This document shows positions 25,450-37,484 of a DNA stretch of 64,000 bases, one piece after another. The stretch comes from Sporobolomyces roseus (taxonomy: Eukaryota; Basidiomycota; Microbotryomycetes; Sporidiobolales; Sporidiobolaceae), in the NCBI GenBank assembly GCA_016617785.1, contig JADILM010000009.1:248001-312000 (forward strand), in the 5' to 3' direction. The notes beneath the pieces were generated by a model. The model saw nothing but the letters and a program-made list of their open reading frames with translations. It did no database searches and was not told where the DNA came from. The translations under genes and the position numbers were made by a program. Numbering within the stretch: the stretch's first letter is position 1; each line of letters starts with the position of its first letter.

Positions 25450-28400
25450 TTAGAAAGCGAAAACGTTCTTGAGCTGCTCCTTGAATGCAGCGGCATAAAT
25501 GGGAATCTCTGAGAGAACGGGGAAAATAGGTTTATCGTCCGACATGGGTTCAATCCTGGACTTTCCTTTCCCATCTCCTTCGACCAAGATCGGGTCGTCT
25601 TCTTGTACATCTCCAGCGAAGCGTTTGCATTGAGATTCGTACTCGTGGTATCGTTTGTCCGAGTGGAAAGCGGTGAGCTCTTCGAGTTCGTCGAGAAGGT
25701 AGGCTTTCTCGTCGGGTTGAGAGGGAGGAACGATTTCGTCGATGTTGACGGGCTCGGCGAGACCTCGTCGGAGGAAGACAGATGCAGTCCTGTGACCATC
25801 GGAATATTTCGATCAGCACGGGGGAAGTGATCGAACGAGAGAATCGAGACTCACCATAACCATTGCAAGAACTCTTCGACGATCGTTTCCTTGCGATGAA
25901 CGGATCGAACAAAGGTGTAGAGAGATTGATCGTGTCGGCCGATGAGCCGAGCGAGAACTCGAATACTCTTTTGAGGGTCTTGAATGCGAGATCGTAGGGC
26001 TTCGACGACTGCGCAAGGGAGAAGCGGAGTCAATTCCTGGATTTGGTCGATGCGAGTGAGAGTCTGACTAACTGATGATGAGCTGATTCATGAACGTTTG
26101 CATCTCGGAAAGCAGTTGAGCAGCATTTCCAACTCGATAAGTTCGCTTTAGGAGGGCGATGAACGGAGCCGCAACGACTTCAATCGCAGCCGCAAAGTCT
26201 TCGTTGGCGAGCATAGCACGCATCAACGCGGCGTCTCGATCGCGAGAGGCTAACCTCAAATACGTCTGAAGTTCGAGAACGAGGCGAATGTCGGGATCTT
26301 GCACTTGCGCTTTCATGAGAGGTGAAGGGTTGGTCTTTGCGAATTTGCGGTACGTGACTTGAGCTTTACGGATACGAGTGAGAAGGAAAGCGGGAAGTCG
26401 AGGTTCATCGGCTCCTCGAACGATACAAAGAACGAGTTCGATGTTGTTCTCCTCTATTGAACGACGGATTGAATCAGCTTCATATGCACGAGGGGAGATT
26501 TAAGTGAAGCGTGGCTTACCAGCATAGCGTCGAATGATGTTCTTCTTCTCCGGCGAGTCTCGCACGAACGCTTCGAGCTTTTCGCACATCAAGTTCGATC
26601 CGATCCTCGCCCTGCAACGATCCATCTCAGCTGCGAGTCGAGCAGGGTCATCGTCGAGGCAAGTTGCGAGAATTCTGTGTAGACGAGAGTGAGTCAGCCG
26701 AGAAACATCCCAAGAAGTGTCGAGACGGCTCACTTCTGCAACAGACTCTTTCCTCCGAAAGGTCTCGAGACGAGGATGTCTTGGAGAGCTCTAGCCATCA
26801 GACCAGACCCACCAAGACGAAGAGCTTGTCGTATCAAGAAGTAAGGGAAAGCAGCGTGAAGAGATTTGACTTTGGCGAAAGTTGCTCCTGAAGAAGGGTT
26901 CGCGACGAGAGTCTCGAACAGAGATGTAGCCACACTATACGAGCGACTTCAGCCTCATTAGACGAGTGAGAAGAGATGCAAAGATTGGACTTACTCGTAT
27001 CGAAGTGTTTCGAGAACTTTCTGGTATTTGAGAGGAAGTTTCGAGATAGCGGGCACGTCTCGAAGAGTCGAGCTGATCTCTGCGAGTCCATCACCGTGAA
27101 TGATCTCCTCTTCGACGACGTCCCAATAGTTGCGAAGGGTTCGGACTTTCTCGACGGAAGATTGAGCGGCGGAAAGACGAGCAGATCGTCGAGCGTCGTC
27201 GATAAGTTCTCGCTTGGCAATATCGAGAACACTGTGAAGCAGATTACGCGTAAGTATCGATGTGTGAGTGCTGAGGAGGATGTGAGACTCACTCTGAATC
27301 TTTCGGTACTTCAGATCCGCTGAGCAAGAATTTTGCAAGTTCGAGATTGTGTCCGACGGTTCTCACGGCGAGAACATCCCTCAACCACGATCTCAACGCT
27401 CGTCGTCTCTGATCATGGTGTGGCATCTTCTTTCCGATCTCGACAGGTAAGTTGAGTCTTGATCCAATCGTTGTTACGCCCAAACTTCGATAGCTTCCGA
27501 ATGCTGAACCAGGACGACTCTTTTGAGCGTTCGAGAATGTCGCCGATCGTACTCTCCGCGCTCTCACAGCTTTAACTTCTCCTCCCGAGTGTAGAGATTG
27601 CGCTTTGAGACTGCGAGCGAAATTCGAGGTGCTGAGAGCGCTGGTCGAGCGAGTTGGAGTAGGTCGTTCTGGGTTGTGAGGATCGGCAGCGGCGGCTTGC
27701 ATACCACTGAGGAATCGAGATCGACCAACGGCGGTCGAAGCGAGAGAGTGGGTGCTTTGCATGCCGGAAGCGAGGGAAGCAGTGCTGCCGATTGCTGGGA
27801 GAGAAGGTCGAGGTCGAATGATCACGTCGTTCTTGGGGTCTCCAGCGGGGATACGGCGAATATGAGCATTTGGGAAGGATTTGTCGAGCGAGCGCCAGAA
27901 CTTGATGAACTGAGATTCCGTTCGAAGGACAAATTCATCCAGACGAGCTGGTCTTCGAACTCGAATAATGTAGTTCTACGGAGCGAGATGTCAGCCTCAT
28001 ATATACAACTTAGCGAAGAACAGAGAAACTTACGACGCTGAAGATTGTCCTCCTGACTCCAACAACATCGGCTTCGAATCCTCCCCATTTCAACATTTCG
28101 AAATCGGGACCTTGATCGAACTCGACGTCAGACTGGAAGGGCCATTCGGCACCACCTTTCTGCAAGATAACGGGTGCACCACTCCTCGATTGCGAGAGGG
28201 GATAGTCGGATTCCGAAGTCGAACCTTGTCCTTGAGGCCAAATCAACGAGGTTGGAATTGCCATGTGGGCGACGAAATCGCCTTGAGTGGTGGTAGCAGC
28301 TGTCGGTACTTGTCGACTCGAGGGAACAGCGCCAATTGGAGTGGAAGGTGAGGAATTCGAAGATTGAGTTCGAGAACGCTTGTTGCGAAGTAAAGAAGCG

Positions 28401-30837
28401 ATTCCGAACTTGCTGCCCCTCTTCTCCTTGACCGGCGATGAAGGTGACGAGGAAGCGACTGCTCTTTGAGGTGATGCGGGAGAAGGGTTGTTGTTAAAGA
28501 CTGGTAGAACTGGAGGAGGTTGAGGAGTTGCTGCAGTTCCAGCCGAAGGAGTTGAACTACCCGCCGACCTCGTCTTCGGTACCGGCGTTTCCTCCTCATC
28601 AACCACGTACCCCTCATCGATACTCTCATCGCCATCAGGTTTCCCAACCGTCTTTTCTCCCTCGCTTTTCTGTCTCTCCATTTCTTTGCTCCTTCCGTAA
28701 TCCGGAATCGTCGCCGTCAACTCCTCCTGCTCGTCGTCTGGGTCTCGGTCCAACACTTCAAAGTCGCTTTCCCCTCCTTCGGTCGTGTTTGCTTCGCGAG
28801 CAGAAACGAAACTGGCGCCATCTTCGACTCCAGAAGTGAACCCGATCGATTCAGTTTCTGCTCGACGACCAGCTCGGGAAGCGACCGAATCTTGACGAGA
28901 GACGGCTCGAGAGGTGTCAGGAAGAGTCGTATGGTGATTGACGACTGGTGATTCGGGTTCTTGCGAGACTGGGCGATCTGACGATTCGGGAACCGGAGAT
29001 GAAGAGCTCGTTGGAGTCGGCTCGGTAGGGAAGACATGGGGTACAGGAGGAGGGAGAGAGGCAGAGATATCGTTCCAGCTTGAAGAAGTGGGGAGTTGAC
29101 CGTTTGTCGGGTCGGCGACATTCGTTGTGACCGGAGGATTGACAGTCTTTTCGGGAGAAGGGATAGAAGTGATCGCGGGAGCGAGGACGAGTGAGTTCGA
29201 CTTGCTGTGACTGACAGAAGAGGCTCCAGAGTTGCTAAAGAGTCGAGAGAAGGAGAATCGTTTGCTCGAAGAAGAAGGGGTGAGACCGGATTGAGATCGT
29301 GAGATGGGAACTTCAGGTGCAGCGGGAGGAGTAGAGACAGGAGGGGGAACGGTAGGTTGAAAGTTGAATCGGGCAGTGGTCGAATTCGTCGCTTGTCGAT
29401 CCATTCCCGGGGCGACTTCGGCGTCAGAGGTGAATTCGGGAGTCTCAGTTGCAGAATTGAGGTGAGAAGTACTGCTGAGCTTGAGACCAGCCGCAACGAA
29501 TCGCTCGAGTGCGTTTCGGAAAGTCGAGTCGTGAAGAGTGGGAACTCCAGATGCTCCGTTTCGATCGACAGGTTTAGAGAAATCTGCATCGTGAATCGCT
29601 CGAATGATTGGGTGGAGTCCGTCGGTCCAGAAGGTGGGAATCTCGGTCGGAGAGGTGACATCGCGAACGAGGGGAAGGGTAAGGAGGAAATGCTTGATGA
29701 GGTAGCGGAGGATTGGAAGTTCAGTAGGCGAAATCGATTCCTCGTAAGGACTGTTCGGAATAGTCCGACTCAGTCACTGTATTTGTCTCTTCGTAAGAGC
29801 AACAAGACTTACGCGTCGGGTGCACTGAACATATCTTCTCTCGCATCCAAGTTCTGAAGTTTCCAGAGCAATCCTTGTTCTTGCTGAATCTCCTGACCGA
29901 CTAGCGCCCTCAAGAAGTACCAAGCCTCCTCCCTCGAGTACTGCTGATCCTCTCTGTCAGGTGCGCCTCCTTCGTAACCAGATTGAGGAGCGAAAGGAGG
30001 AAGTGCGGTGTTCCTCCTCGATTCCGTCGGCGATTCGAGATCCGTTTGTTGACTGTTGCCACGTAACATCTTCTCCGCTTCCATCCTCTTCTTCTCCTTG
30101 ATGAGAGCGAGTCGTTTGTTCCGAGTGCGTGGAGTCTCGTCGATCGACCTCTCCTCCCGATCTCGTTCCTCCATCATCAAGTAGTCCAAAGCAGTCGAGG
30201 TTCCTCCGGCGGTCCTCCTCATCGACGACTGAGAGTAGACTGAGCTGACTCGTTTGTGACCGTTTGCGCCTTTCGAACGGGAAGTAGCGATCGCACTTCT
30301 GAGATTGCCGGAACTCCGACTTCCTCCTCCAATTCCTCTGTTCAGGTTCCTCATCTCCCTGGGAGATTCGTCTCCTGCTTCGTCTGCCTCGTCATCGTCG
30401 TCAACGTCATCTCCTTCGTTTCGTTCGTAAGGGAGTAAGGTCGAAGTAGTCGAATTTCGAATCCCAGCATCTCTCGCAACTGGACTTGATTGACTCCTCC
30501 TCCTGACGGGTACCGGAGGGAACAGCATTGATCCCAACCTAGCTCCTTCATCATCACTCGCCATCCTCGAATGATCGTTTCCATTCGTCGTCTCAGTAGT
30601 TCCAAGTTGGGTACTAGTTTGTTGATTGAGTTGAGATTGAGCGGGGAATAAGATTGAACCTTGTTGAGATCCAGTCGAGAAACGTTTGTTCATATCTTGT
30701 TGTACTTCATCTGAGAACGAAGGACCGGTTTGAGGTAGATCGGGTAAACGACTTGCTCGTGAAGTCGAAGCGGAGTTGTTGTTGTTTCTTGAAGCGGGAC
30801 GAGGAGAGGAACGGCTTGCGGGAAACATCGTGGACAT
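25450..30837 (-). CDS. PX-domain protein, Ypr097w/Lec1-like
   Basis: Very large protein (about 1630 aa) in nine exons (minus): 29813-30837, 28034-29750, 27293-27975, 26995-27231, 26734-26934, 26520-26674, 26073-26453, 25855-26008 and 25450-25789. The N-terminal 280 residues are disordered, followed by a helical PXB-like segment (REEAWYFLRALVGQEI to the exon 2 LIKHFLLTLPLVRD). A long disordered acidic/Ser region comes next. A PX-type phosphoinositide-binding domain lies around residues 900-965 (YIIRVRRPARLDEFVLRTES, then FPNAHIRRIP). The C-terminal ~600 residues are all-helical, as in the DUF3818 region of yeast Ypr097w, a lipid-linked protein. The call rests on this domain order. The true start could differ within the disordered N-terminus. 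It shares a divergent promoter with the oxysterol-binding gene, another lipid-binding protein. Confidence 0.8.
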
Positions 30838-31332
30838 CCTTGCCGTAGACTAGTATGATATAGGACGATGCGCCGAAGCGACTTTGGGAGAGGTTGGGTT
30901 GCAGGAAGAGGGAAGATGGGAAAGAGCGAGCAAATGTCGATCAAAAAATGTGGGCGCAAATTTTGGAAATAAATAGTCTACCTCAAGCTGCCCTGAAGAG
31001 TTCCGTTCAGTACAGATCGACTCACAATCGTACTTTTAGCCCCTCTGAGGCACAGTCGGATTTTCGAAAGTTTGCGAAAAAGTTGCCGGGTTGAAGGAGA
31101 TTTCTCTTTCCCCTCTTCCTCCTCTGTCTTTGCTTCAAACGCTGGATCAGCAAGCACAAGAGCACATAACTCACAAGTCATCGTCAGCAAGCTCCCCTTC
31201 GTCGACCTGGAGCCTTTCCTCAACAAGATCACTTCTTCATCTCCTCACCCTCGGCATTCGCTCATACACCGCAGTCTGAACTTCTACTAGGCTGTCCTGC
31301 CCTTCTGAACTACTATACGACCCTCGCCCACT
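30838..31332. promoter_or_regulatory. Divergent promoter between PX-domain gene and oxysterol-binding gene
   Basis: About 495 bases between two genes transcribed away from each other, both of them lipid-binding proteins. CT-rich leader sequence precedes the plus-strand gene. No defined motif is certain. Confidence 0.45.
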
Positions 31333-34300
31333 ATGGAGAGTCCCTCACACTCTTCCTTCTCGTCAAAATCCTCCCCCTCTTCGCTCCCTCCTCTCTCAAC
31401 AAAACACTCGAGTGGCTTCGTAATGGAAGGATACTTGCTCAAGAAAAAGAGGAAGAAGATGCAAGGTATGGCCAGGCGTTACTTCCGGCTTGATTACAAC
31501 GGTGAGTTTGCTAATCACTCTACTGCCTCGTAGAGCGCTGTATATTGATACAAGTTACTCACAGGTGCATTGTCGTACTCTTTCGCTCCTGACTCACCCG
31601 TTCGAGACTCTCTATCGGTTCCTATCTCGTATATTTCTGCGAGGAGAAAACAAAGAAGTTTGGATATCGATGGTGGAAACACTGTCTATCATTGCAAAGC
31701 TTTATCTGTACGTCTCAACAATACTCTAGTCGACTCATAACCCTCGGCTGACTAGTCGGCACCTTCTACGACTTACAGACTGAAGATTTCGAAAAGTGGG
31801 CGGCAGCTCTTCGCGCCTTTACGAGAAAGTCGACAGATGGTCCCGGCACACCCATCGCTGGAGTCGGAGGAACATTGCCTCCTGTTTCTGAGGATCCAAG
31901 TAGCTACGAGTTGCAGAGCGTGATCGAGAAAGCTGAATCAATGAGTCACGTTCGTCTACCTTTCATCTCCCCCCTCTCTTCCCTAGAACTCGCTTACGTT
32001 ATTCAGTGTGCAGCCTATTCATGAACTCGAGTTGATCCTTCAAGAAATCCGCTCGACCACTTCGTCCCCTCACTTCTCGCCGAAACTCTCGACCTCTCCA
32101 TCTCAAACTTCCTTCTTATCTCCCGATAGTCGCTCGAGTTCAAACATCACTCAAGGCAGCTCATCATCAGGCTCGTCGACTGCCGCTTCTTCTGGAGGAA
32201 CCCTCCTGCGTTTCTTAGGCAAACGTTCGAACTCCCAATCTGGACCTTCGAAAGAATCCTCAACGACTGGGAGCGCCTTGTCTGTCCAGCCTCCAAGCCC
32301 GAACAATAACGGAGGTCACCCCATCCCTTCGCCGAGATCATCGAGCTTCACTTCACCGCGCAAACCATCCTTCTCGTCCTCCTCGCCTTCCTACCTCACC
32401 GAGAGTTCAAACGTTTCGACTCCTACCGGCTCGACCAACAACGAGGACTTCTTCGATGCCGTTTCTACCCCTCCCAACGCTCTTCTCATACAGCGTTTCA
32501 CCTCAGTCCTCGAGACGCTTCGTTCTTCCCACTCTTCCCTCCTCGAGTCTCTCCAAAACCTTCCTTTCCCCGACGCAACTACTCCCGGAGTAGGTTTCAA
32601 CCCTGCGTTCTCCTTTGGTGCCCCCTTGTCGCCCAATTCGACCTTCTCCCCTCCTCCGAGTCAATACGCTTCGAGAAACGCTCAAGGATTCTACCCGACT
32701 CATCGAGGAACACCGAGTAGAGCAAGCTCGAGAGCTAGCTTCAGTAGCTTCTTCAGTGCGGATGAAGGAGAGAATTGGGATGATGCGAGCTCGATGGTTG
32801 AGGGAGAATTCGTTCTTGACGATGAGGAGGAAGAAGGAGACGAAGAGGAGAAGCATGAAGAGAGACAGGCTGAGGAAGATGAGGAAGATGAGGAAGATGA
32901 CGAAGGGAAAGCGGAAGTGCGTAGACCGAGAGGTAGTGATGTTCGAAGGAAGAGTACGATCGCGGAGGAAGACGAGGAAGACGGCGAATCGACCGATGAG
33001 GAAGTCATGGAGGCAGAAGAGAAGAAGGGCGGAAGGAAGAGGAGTCAAACTACGACAAGTTCGATCAACTATGACCAAAAGGTCGAGAGGAGGAGAGCTT
33101 TGCCGAGTGAGAGTGGACCTGAAGAAGGATTGCTCGGATTGGCGAAACAGGTCATCGGAAAGGTAAGGAATCGTAAGATTCTCATCGCTGAATATCCCAG
33201 CTGATTATATCTTCCTGTTTCTTGCAGGACCTCTCGAATATCTCCTTACCCGTCACGACGAACGAACCCATTTCCGCGCTCCAGCGAATCGCCGAAGAGC
33301 TCGAATATTCCGAATTACTTGACCGTGCGGTCGCCGCTCAAGATCCGATGGAACGATTGACACTCGTGGCAGTCTTTGCGATCTCAACTTATGGAGGAAA
33401 CAAGTATCGAGTGACGAGGAAACCTTTCAATCCGTTGTTGGGAGAAACCTTCGAATGGATCCGTCCTGATAAAGGTATGCATGGAAGTTTGGGAACATCT
33501 TTCGGCCATCGAAACTGATAACTCTGTTCCTCTAACATACAGGCTTCAAGTTCATCTCCGAAAAAGTTTCCCATCAACCTCTAGTTTTCGCATTCCACGC
33601 CGATACTTCACTCGACGAGAAAGACAAAGGATGGGAAGTGAACGGAGATGTCTCGACTGCTACTACAATTTGGGGACGATCAATGGAGATTCTCGTCAAA
33701 GGTCACAATACGATCAAATTGACGAGTCACGGAGAAGAGTACACGGTTCAAAGACCTTCTTCCTTCGTGTACGTCTCTCTTCTCCCCTGTCCCTCAAGCT
33801 CGTACTCATACTTTCGATGAGATAGCCGCAACTTGTTGATCGGTACACCTTTCCTCGAAGTCGCAGGAGATTTGATCATTTCTTGCAAATCGACCGGTTC
33901 GAAAGCAGTCATTTCGTTCAAAGAAGGTTCCTCGTGGGGAGGAGCTAGTTCACGAAACAAGATTCACGGCAAAGTACTCGATCCGAACGGGAAGATGGTA
34001 CAAGAGCTGGTTGGGAAATGGGACGAGAGTGTCGATAGGAAGATTGGGAAAGATAACTTTGAGCGATTATGGCAGATCGCTGAATTCCCTTCGAGTGCGT
34101 TTATCGCTTTGATTGAATTGAACATCCACTCACTTCGTCCATGGCATTTGAATCCACAGATCCTCGACGTTTCTATGGGTTCTCTCACTTCGCACTCGGT
34201 CTCAACGAAACGACACCTCTCGATGCTGGACACGCTCCGACTGATTCTCGTCTACGACCTGATCAACTCGCGCTTGAACGAGGAGATACCGAAGAAGCAG

Positions 34301-34535
34301 AGAAGATCAAGAAACAGGTCGAGGAGAAACAGAGGGAGAAACGAAAGAATGGACAATCGGCAACTCCGAAATGGTTCAGAGAGGAAGGGGATACATGGGT
34401 GTACGAAGGGAAATACTGTGAGTCGCAGAACTTGAGCTCCTTCGTTTCTGAAAGCTTGGGCTGACCCATCTTCGAACGGTTCTTTCAGTCGAAGCGAAGG
34501 AGAACGAGGCTTTCGAAGATCCCGATTTGTTCTGA
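31333..34535 (+). CDS. Oxysterol-binding protein (OSBP-related, PH + ORD)
   Basis: Lipid transfer protein that exchanges sterol or phospholipid for PI4P at membrane contacts. Nine exons (31333-31501, 31565-31707, 31779-31949, 32014-33162, 33228-33474, 33543-33768, 33826-34094, 34160-34417, 34489-34535), about 892 aa. A PH domain spans about residues 30-125 (VMEGYLLKKKRKK to TEDFEKWAAALRAF). A long Ser/Pro and then acidic linker follows. The OSBP-related domain starts near residue 545 (LPVTTNEPISALQRIAEELE), has NPLLGETFEW, and ends with RFYGFSHFALGLNE and KWFREEGDTWVYEGKYF. The family fingerprint is altered: the usual HHPP is HQPL here (SEKVSHQPLVFAF). The intron after residue ~161 uses a GTTCGT donor. 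Confidence 0.92.
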
Positions 34536-34840
34536 TTCATCGATACATACCTCATCAGTTTCTTTTGTACATAAATTCGGAAGTGCCCCATTCTGTATGT
34601 ATCGGTGCGAAGGAATTCTAGATTTACCTCGCTTCGTGAGACGAAAACATCACGAGCTGTCGATACGAAGAACCTTTGAGAGCTACAGAGAGACATTACA
34701 CATTATTTATAGCTGAGAGTAAGGGTAACTTGATGTAGCGAGAGGGTATCGTCTAGTATAATGAAAATTAGGTTTTAATAAATCCGTCCCCCTCCTTCGT
34801 TCCTGCCTTCTCCTTCCTTCCTGTCATTACGTCTCTCTCT
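34536..34840. other. Convergent 3' ends
   Basis: About 305 bases between the oxysterol-binding gene and the membrane protein gene, which end towards each other. An AT-rich patch (around 34760-34785) would suit polyadenylation. No other feature. Confidence 0.4.
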
Positions 34841-36327
34841 TCATCCATGTACATGGGCACTGACCGGTCTCCCGGCTCTCTCAGCTTGCGTAATCAGCGC
34901 CGGTGGTGCTTCCTCCATCATTCTCAGGTTTTCCTGATGCACTTCTCGACGATGTTGTCTGACTGAATCTTCTGAGCCTAATGCAATCATCGCGCATAAG
35001 GGGTTCATGAAGAGTCCGAGGAGGAAACCTGAAGAAGAGAGAGAGGAATGCACGTGTCAACTCGGCGAAGGATAGCGAGAAGAGAGAGGAGAGTTACCAT
35101 AGACGAGCTTGATGATTTCTGGCGTCCAGGTGTGAGCCATATTCTGACCTCCCCATCGAGCTATGAAAGAAGGTCACAAGTTAGCGAAGTGTAACGGTGC
35201 GAAACAAGCAGGAGAGAAGCTCACGAGCGATGCAAGCGATCGTTATTGGCCAGAACACGAGGAAGTACAGAGCTGATAACACGGAACCTGCGAGGAAAGT
35301 GACACTGCATCAGTTCAATTGGTGACGCTGGGATGTAAAGATGTCCATTGCTCACCTTTCCATACGCTGAAAAACAACCTCGTCGCAAACTCCTTCAAAC
35401 TCAGATCCAAATTGAAAACATCATTCACATGACTCCCCGAAAAGAAATGCAGTCCCCTCCCCAACCCGTGTCGCTGATGAAAAGTTCTCCAAAGTTTCGA
35501 ATGTTGAGAACTCGCTGCTTCTGGATCGGCTCCTTTGATCACTGCGAATTGCGTGTCGGGCCAAGGGTAGGGGAAGGCGTTGACCCCTCGATGTCGCATA
35601 TCGACGTGAACGAATCCGGATGCTATGACGAAGGTTAAGATGCCCTGCGAAGAGAAATGAGGAGGGGTTGAGCGAAAGTGCGGGAGTTAGGTCGAAAGGG
35701 AAAGCTTACCTGAATGAACGTCGTCACGGCTACATCTCCAGCGATAGTGTTGTGTCTGCAGAACGGTAGTAGAAAGCAGAATGGCGACAGTCAGCAGCGA
35801 ACGAAGGGAGAGTTTGTATCTCGAGAAGTCACGAAAGCTTACCTGATATCCCACATCGTGATTGTATCCTCCTGTTTGATCGTTCTATACATTGCACACC
35901 TAAGCACATCGAAAGTAATCATGGAAGTTCAGCTTTCGCATGAGAGGGGTTTTTAAGAAACGACGAAAGTGAAAACTTACGCGACTCCGAAGTTCGCAGC
36001 TCCATCTATACAAGCAGCTCCTAAGCCTTGTATCACAAAGATATAGAAGCACTACAGAGGAGAAACGAAGGGAGGTCAGCTTTCCCCCTTTCATTACGAA
36101 ATCATTGAACAATCTTCGATTCTCCTCTCGCTTTTGTTAAAGCTGCACCGCTCTTCCTCGTATGAACCGAGAGATAGACTTACTTGATGCCATGTTAGAG
36201 GAGCTGGTAATCCTAGAGGGTTCTTGAACCTCATCTTTTGAGGTCTCCCTTCAATGCAATCATGTTGAACTGGTCGTTGAGAGAATGGTTCGGGTATTAT
36301 AGTAGCTGATCTTTGTTTCCTGCCCAT
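34841..36327 (-). CDS. Fungal multi-pass membrane protein, possibly DUF2456
   Basis: Eight small exons on the minus strand, about 306 aa from the ATG at 36327 (MGRKQRSATIIPEPF). An in-frame ATG 31 codons upstream (36420) is a possible alternative start. After a basic N-terminus come hydrophobic segments: CFYIFVIQGLGAACIDGAAN, FIQGILTFVIASGF, LSALYFLVFWPITIACIA and FLLGLFMNPLCAMIAL. Between the second and third lies a soluble loop (DMRHRGVNAFPYPWPDTQF) and at the end a short charged tail. The motif set (WHQ-CFYIFVIQG, GAANFGVACAMY) fits my recollection of the fungal DUF2456 family, but I cannot check it. Function unknown. Confidence 0.65.
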
Positions 36328-37484
36328 CGGGATGCGCGTTTGTCGAGGATGAAAAGAGAAAGGGTCGGTCTTGAAGAGGGAAGAAACGACTCCTGAATTT
36401 CTTTTGTCGATCCCTTTCAATCGAACAATTCAGAGGCAACGGACCACTACAATTGTGCTGCTCCCCCGAAGCAAGTGTGATTTCTCAAAACCGCTTCTGG
36501 CTTCTGGCTTCTTTCTTTCTTCTTCATCAAACTATAAATCAACTTCCTATAGGGCGAGCATTGAGTTGCATCGTTCCCTGATCTCGTCATGACTAGTTCA
36601 TGGCGTAGGGACGTTGCGCTAAATGCCGGAGTTGGATCGCGCTAGAACAAAATTACTCTTGCCGTTGAGGATCAAGTGCTCTCACCTTTTAACGCTAACA
36701 AGCTTCAAGAAGGGAGGGCTTCAGCGTGCGGGATGGACATTGCATTATATTATCGGGAGCGGGAGTCGTGGTCGAGGAGGGTTGAAGAGGAGGAGAAGAG
36801 AGGATGAGCGAGGATAGCAGGTGATTGGTAGATACTGCCGTACATAGGTGCAAAAGATCTTTACCAATATCCCATACGTTTCTTCGGATGAGTTTGCGGC
36901 GAGTTGTGAGGAGAACGAGAGTTTTCCATCGAAACGTTGTCGAAGCACTTTTCTCATCAGATCGCTCGCTCAGTCGTACCGCTGCATAGAGGAGATCTGT
37001 ACGATCCTGTAGATACCAAGAACGCTGTCAAAAGAGTGCGTAATGAGCGAGAAAAGCGTCTCCTGTACGAAAGTTCCAAATCTCTGAGGAGCTCGAAAAT
37101 TCCTCTGATTCTTTTTCTTCTCCCTTCCCCCGTCTATCTCAAAAGGTAATTCTCTCCCTCCAGTCTCTCACAGTGGGTTACATAGGTCTAGCTAGCTCGA
37201 ACAACCCTCTACACACCTCTCAAGCCACCACTCGACACTCACAAGTTTTCATCGATTCACCTTTTCACCCACCTCAGTCTCACAACACCACGTCAGCTGC
37301 CAAAGATCTGATGAGCTAGAAGGGATCAGACATAATAAAAAAGGAAAAAAACGCAAGAGTCAGCGCTATAGAGGTCGAAACGCTGAAGATGGAAACTTCG
37401 AAATCACAACTCGCTCACACCTATCAATCCGAACTCGCAAACTGACCCTGTTCTACTCTACTCTTCATCTATAGCTCGGCCGGA
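36328..37484. promoter_or_regulatory. Long divergent intergenic region before RPL3
   Basis: About 1.16 kb, the longest gap in the window, between the membrane protein gene (-) and RPL3 (+). It should contain the strong RPL3 promoter. An A-rich patch lies at 37335-37352, and CT-rich sequence leads into the RPL3 ATG. Short open frames show no family similarity. I looked for tRNA and snoRNA genes and found none I could support. Confidence 0.5.

Noticed and set aside
32800..33060. Glu/Asp-rich repeat region in the oxysterol-binding gene as a separate repeat element
   Set aside because: It is an in-frame acidic linker, common in this protein family; codon repetition explains the pattern.
37300..37385. 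Possible C/D-box snoRNA before RPL3 (TGATGA near 37308, CTGA about 70 bases later)
   Set aside because: The C box lacks the purine at its first position and there is no clear terminal stem. Such pairs occur by chance. A snoRNA search tool would decide.
36328..37484. tRNA gene or transposon in the longest gap
   Set aside because: No T-arm consensus, no inverted terminal repeats and no transposase-like frame could be found by eye.
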